Assembly: GCA_025617375.2 (NCBI GenBank)
Contig: JAMYGW020000004.1
Location: 1,178,001-1,242,000, forward strand
Length of the DNA: 64,000 nt
Source of the DNA: Acarospora socialis
Lineage: Eukaryota; Ascomycota; Lecanoromycetes; Acarosporales; Acarosporaceae
Reading direction: 5' to 3'
This document shows positions 59,515 to 64,000 of this stretch, piece after piece. The translations under genes were made by a program, and so were the position numbers. The notes below the pieces were generated by a model that made no database searches, was not told where the DNA came from, and saw nothing but the letters and a program-made list of their open reading frames with translations. Positions within the stretch are counted from its first letter, which is position 1. The number at the start of each line of letters is the position of its first letter.

Positions 59515-62500
59515 TTAAAACTCGGGGTATTGCTCGTAAGCCGGATGCTTCGACGGCCACCCACCCGCGGAGGTCGACTGCTGAGACCAGCCAGTACTTG
59601 CTGCCTTCATTCGACGTTCTATTTCGGTAAGTGTTGGGACGAATACTAAGAGCGGAATCTCTAACTTACCTTTCTCAAAATCTCCCCATCTCTTCATGGT
59701 GATCTTGGAGCTGTCGAACTCGCCTTCATACTCGATACCAGCCTTCTTAGTCCTCTCCCCTGCAGTCTTCCGAGTGTCTCCCCAGCTGAAGTCATCAAAC
59801 TTCCAGTAGGCGTAAGACGGAAGGACCAGATTCCAGATTGGAAGTGAGAGGAGGTAGATGAACATCCATAGCACGTAAGACCATCGGTGTGCCGTGAGGA
59901 CAATGAGCACGGCAGGGAGACCGAGGATCAACGCCAGAAGGATTAGCGGGATAACCGGCACGGGCTTCTTAACGATGGAAATGATAATGAGGTAGAATGT
60001 GAAAGTGATGGCAGCCGGCAGGACTAGCGTCCCCACGAGTTCGATAAAGACGACGAATTGCATGCTGAAGCAAAACGTCCCGCAAAGATCTCTGACTAGG
60101 ACCAATTCCATCAAGTTGTGGACCGTACTGTTGATCCATCGTCGACGCTGGGAAAGCAAGACCGAAAATTGCTCCGGCACCGTAGTCTTACAGACAGCTT
60201 GAGGGACAAACACTTGCTTCCGCTTGGGGAATGTCTTCAGCATCAGAGTCGAGAGGTACCGATCCTCCCCGAGAAGGAGCAAGTTCTTCTTGTGCAAAGT
60301 ATCGACCACATTCTCCGAGTAATGCTCGACAACGTCTGGATTAGCAAGGATGGGAACCCAGTAGTTTTGGCCGCCCTTCGGTGCTTTGATGCGATACATG
60401 CAGAAGCAACCGGGCAAACAGGTGACACCACCAAAGACTGATTCGAAAGACTTCGACAAATGATGAGAGATGAAATATCTAGAAGCAATTAGCGGATAAT
60501 CGGCGGGGTAACAATACACAGTACATACTCAAACACTTGGATCATGGAGACCCAGCTGGCTCTTTTGTTGGCAATCTTTGTCTCGCCACACAAACCCATA
60601 ATCTCTGGATCCTGCACCATGGCTGAGATCATGTGCGTCAAGCTGTCCGGGAAGACTTTGGTATCAGCGTCCACCATCAGAACGATCTCGTAGAAATCAG
60701 GCGAGATGCCAGTGATCTTCCACAAGCCGTTGAACATCTCAAATTCCAGCTCAGTCATGCGCTCATCAAACATGACCTTCTGCAGGAATGACATTAGGAT
60801 GATCTGACTGTCTCGCTTTCCGCGATTTCCTGGCTTGCTCTTCGTCGCCTCATCAGGAGTTCCGCACTTGACAACTACCATCATTGGCACGCGCTGTTGC
60901 TTCTCTGGTGGTATCATAGAATTCTCCCCATAGTTATAGAATCCAGCATAAACTTTGGCCATGTTATGTCTTTTGGAACCACTGGCGACTGCGACATAAG
61001 AAAAGGCTTGGACATCGGCAGGAAGGACTGCATGATCGCCCATCATGGCCAGAGCTATCTCTGGGGTAGTCAGATTCTCCCCTTGACCTTTGATGAGACC
61101 ATCACAGACGACAAGTATAGTCTTGTGACTGTTGGGGTAGTCCGTCGTGGCGATCGAGTCAAGCGTAGTGCGGAGTCCTTCCGCACCTTCTGAGTACGCA
61201 GTCACGAGGCAAATCGCATGTGCTAAAGGATATCCAAACGGCTGCCATTCCGGAGGCGGCTGGGGTACAACTGCTTCATGAATGAAGCCCGCCGGTCCAG
61301 GACCATCAACCTCACTCATGACGCTGGAGAAACGCTGGTCTCGTCCTGAGAGCATCAAGCTTGAACGACTCCCGCCCAAGCTTGCCCTCGACACAGGGTC
61401 CGCGGCAGGCAACGTCCCATCACTACCATTCGGTTGCTTATACATTGCAGTTGGTGGTACTAGTCGAGATGTCGAGCTTTGGCTAGCCATGGTGGTGGGT
61501 GCCATACGGTTCTTCGTGGCGGAGCGGTCGCTTGCGTACGGGCTGGTGAACCGGGACGTTGTTGGCAAGAATGCACTGCCACGTTTGCTGGATCTGTCTG
61601 ACATTGCGCTTCCTGGATCGTTCAACTTTGGAGGTGGCCGATATATGTCGTCGGACCAATCCTCAATCTGTTGATTTCGTGTTTTGGAGTCCATCCGGGA
61701 CGATGTTTTGGCCGCAGCGAACCGCCGACTAAAGAACCATTGGAAAGCAAGAGCGAGAAAGAATTTTACCAGAACGATCGACAAGATAAAGACCAACGAC
61801 ACGTAAAGAACCACCTTCGAAGCGATACAGCCAACCGTTTCAGTGTCAATAGACCCCACTCTGATGATCTCTGTCAAACATTGCCCGAGACGCTTATCGG
61901 CGCCGGACTGAAAGGCGTGAGTGACATCCACGCCCTTGACGGCAGGATTTCTCCGCAGATCATCAAACTGTGCGGGATAGCTGACTTGAGATGTATTGAA
62001 CCACTGAAGGAGGTCAAGATCCAGAACACTGCCAGAGTAGACCATCAGGTTACGGCTCGAGTTTTTGATATCATCCCATGTGAAATAAACCTCGCCGGCA
62101 CTGTTCAGTCCATAGAACGCGTTCCGCCCGTTCTGCGTGGTGTGACAGGCGTAGCCAAGGTAATACGGAATGGTGAGATTGGGTTGACTCGAGCCATCCT
62201 GATTGAACGTCGTGCAAGGAAAGTACCAGGCTAGATCACCGTCCGCGTTTGTCGGCACGTCGGATCCGGATGCCTTGGTGATGAGCCCCTTACAAGCCCC
62301 ATTGACGTTTTGGAACAGGAAACTGCCGTCCTGACCGCCATAATGCTGAGGAAGATCGACGGTGACATCGGAATTGAGAGGGATGCCTCTTGCTGCTGGA
62401 TGTTCCGAGCCATAGAGATTGTAGGCGCTACCATGAAAGATCATGTACCCAGGCTCGACGTGATTGATCTTCAAACGCAGACCTGGGGCACCACAGACAG

Positions 62501-63314
62501 CTTGCGTGAAGCCAAAAGTGAGAAAGCCCACGAAGGCACAGATGAGCAAAATGATGCTGATGAGGCCCATCTTTTCACGCCACGCGCGTTGTTGTGCTTT
62601 TGCTGGCTTACCGAAACACTTAAGAATGACCCCAGGACACCAAAAGGTGACGATCGCGCAATACACGTTCCAAAGGCTCGGAGGTCGAATGTTCTCCCGT
62701 TCCTTCTGCCGCTGCTTCTCTTCCGCGTCCATCAGCTTGGTATCTTTCCGGGTCGCCTTCCGCTGCAGTCTTCTGCTCCCGACTTCTCTACCCATGGGGG
62801 CCGCGTCTCTCCGACGTGGAGGAGAGCCTTCTGTGTAAGACACGCCTCCCGGGCCTGCTCGGTCCGGTCGATTCAGGCTTTTCATGTCTGTGCTCTCTGA
62901 GCTAACCGTCTCCGCCTCGCCGTGATCTTCAACAATTGGATCGTTTCCAGTCGTGGACGGTTGAACCGTCATATTCTGGGCATGTTGGCGGTAGTGGTAA
63001 TTGGGGTGATCTCTGTCAATGCGATTACGCTCGGGTCGGATCAGGCTTCGCTTTCGCCCAAAATCACCACCTGCACCCTGTGTCGCCATCATGGGTTCTC
63101 GGTCTCCAGTGGGAGTGCCGGGCGATGGCATGGCTTGAACGTAGGCCTCGTGCCTACCCTTTGGCTCCGAAGTATAAGGCGTCCTCGGACTGTCAAAATA
63201 GGCCCCAGCCTCTACATCTTGTGGGCGAGCGCGTCGGGAATGGGATTCTCTGTGCTGCGGACGCCTTTGGTCTCGCTTCGGAGAAGTGGGCTGAGGTCTT
63301 AAAGGGAGAGACAT
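59515..63314 (-). CDS. Chitin synthase, class IV
   Basis: Three exons (60520-63314, 59670-60478, 59515-59618) give 1235 residues. The start is [14 protein letters not shown]; a GTG 19 codons upstream is not used. After ~200 disordered basic residues come two N-terminal membrane segments with a ~250-residue luminal part between ([17 protein letters not shown]), then the GT2 catalytic domain: [30 protein letters not shown] (~1001-1007) and [12 protein letters not shown] (1042-1046 for QRRRW), followed by C-terminal membrane segments. Class IV enzymes make cell-wall chitin from UDP-GlcNAc at the plasma membrane. The second intron (51 nt) has a perfect donor and is a multiple of three, so retention would keep frame. 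The first junction is problematic; see findings. Confidence 0.93.
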
Positions 63315-64000
63315 GATGCTATGAGAACTTGATTTAGCGACATTCCAAAAACGTGGTCCCTCATGAGCCACTTACATAGTATATCTTGCCGCTCAGTTCC
63401 CAATAGACCTTTAACGATGAAATGGTGCTCGTACCAATTTCGCACCGCTTTGGGCCACAGATACTCTGGCCGTGCAGCTCCAATCGGTGTGAGACAGATG
63501 TAGCAACGTTGATGGCCCGGCGACAAGTGGGGATGAAGCGTCTCAAACACCGACGAGGACGGTACTATGTGTTGTATCCGAGAGAGCTGACTTTGGATAG
63601 TGATACAGTCGGTCAGAGACGGTATGAAGAGATCGAGAGATCCCCGAAGTGTGAGTATAACTGAGATAAGGCTGTGCAGAGCCTCCTGGCTCGTGGGTAA
63701 TTCCAACAGACGCGGAGATCTGACTTGTCGAAACAAATGGGCGGCAGCGAAAACGACGAATGAGGCAAAGGGAGCCAAGCGAATGAATAACTACCAGCAA
63801 TCACTGACCGATGGCAGTGATAGCTCTAGTAGATAGAATAATGACTGGTCGGCAAAGCCGCCTAAGAACGAGTGGAACGAATGATGGACTGTTGATGATG
63901 AAGAGTTGGAGTTTGTAGCACAAAAACAAAAAATCAACACCAAAGGAGTTCCTTCTTGTCGGTAACTTACGAGTACGGTGTGACAAGATTTCCACCATGT
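63315..64000. promoter_or_regulatory. Upstream region of chitin synthase
   Basis: The chitin synthase promoter and 5' leader. A 160-codon minus-strand frame (63299-63778) starts with TTG and is not conserved. No other gene is recognised up to the window edge. Confidence 0.45.

Noticed and set aside
1-64000. Transposons, LTR or virus-like elements, CRISPR arrays or biosynthetic gene clusters
   Set aside because: I looked for polymerase, integrase, transposase, PKS/NRPS and terpene-type motifs and for regular repeats, and saw none. The lone MFS transporter is not next to tailoring enzymes.

Overview
The window is nuclear DNA from a filamentous ascomycete (Pezizomycotina). Genes are interrupted by many GT-AG introns of about 50-100 nt with CTAAC/CTGAC-type branch points. 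The gene set is typically fungal: class IV chitin synthase, a BtgE-like GH17 cell-wall protein, a beta-flanking protein, Atg6, Scm3 with Myb repeats, and a fumarate reductase fused to cytochrome b5. The class (for example Dothideomycetes or Eurotiomycetes) cannot be fixed from sequence alone. No virus-like element, intact transposon, CRISPR array or biosynthetic cluster was found; nearly everything is housekeeping.

Layout. 0-9.3 kb: an ANCHR/ZFYVE19-like abscission regulator, an LMBD1-type lysosomal transporter and CFT1 (pre-mRNA 3' end processing). 9.3-14.2 kb: a gene-poor stretch with a tRNA-like gene and a small secreted cysteine-rich protein, then ATG6. 14.2-23.6 kb: SCM3, an MCY1-like cysteine synthase, an NDUFAF7 homologue, TFIIS and a MYND-finger protein. 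23.6-26.0 kb: a gene desert with a decayed DUF1295 gene. 26.0-33.0 kb: RPP1, CK2 alpha and valyl-tRNA synthetase. 33.0-39.2 kb: a secreted protein, fumarate reductase-cytochrome b5 and a FAS1 protein. 39.9-45.9 kb: SIN3. 46.5-53.2 kb: a 14-TM MFS transporter, a beta-flanking protein and GH17. 55.0-63.3 kb: a WD40 protein and class IV chitin synthase.

Exon models were built by hand, by matching donor/acceptor phase across reading frames and comparing with remembered family sequences; nearly every junction keeps frame exactly. Divergent pairs (LMBD1/CFT1, ATG6/SCM3, MCY1/NDUFAF7, RPP1/CKA1) share short intergenic promoters. The genes do not form one pathway, though MCY1 and NDUFAF7 are both predicted mitochondrial, and GH17 and chitin synthase both act on the cell wall.

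The most interesting observations are about gene architecture: coupled start-codon and splice-acceptor choices at the 5' end of valyl-tRNA synthetase; a long SIN3 intron with an in-frame internal ATG; a 435-nt intron in CFT1; a TFIIS terminal exon encoding only Phe-Ser-stop; and an exon junction in chitin synthase that does not resolve to a normal intron.
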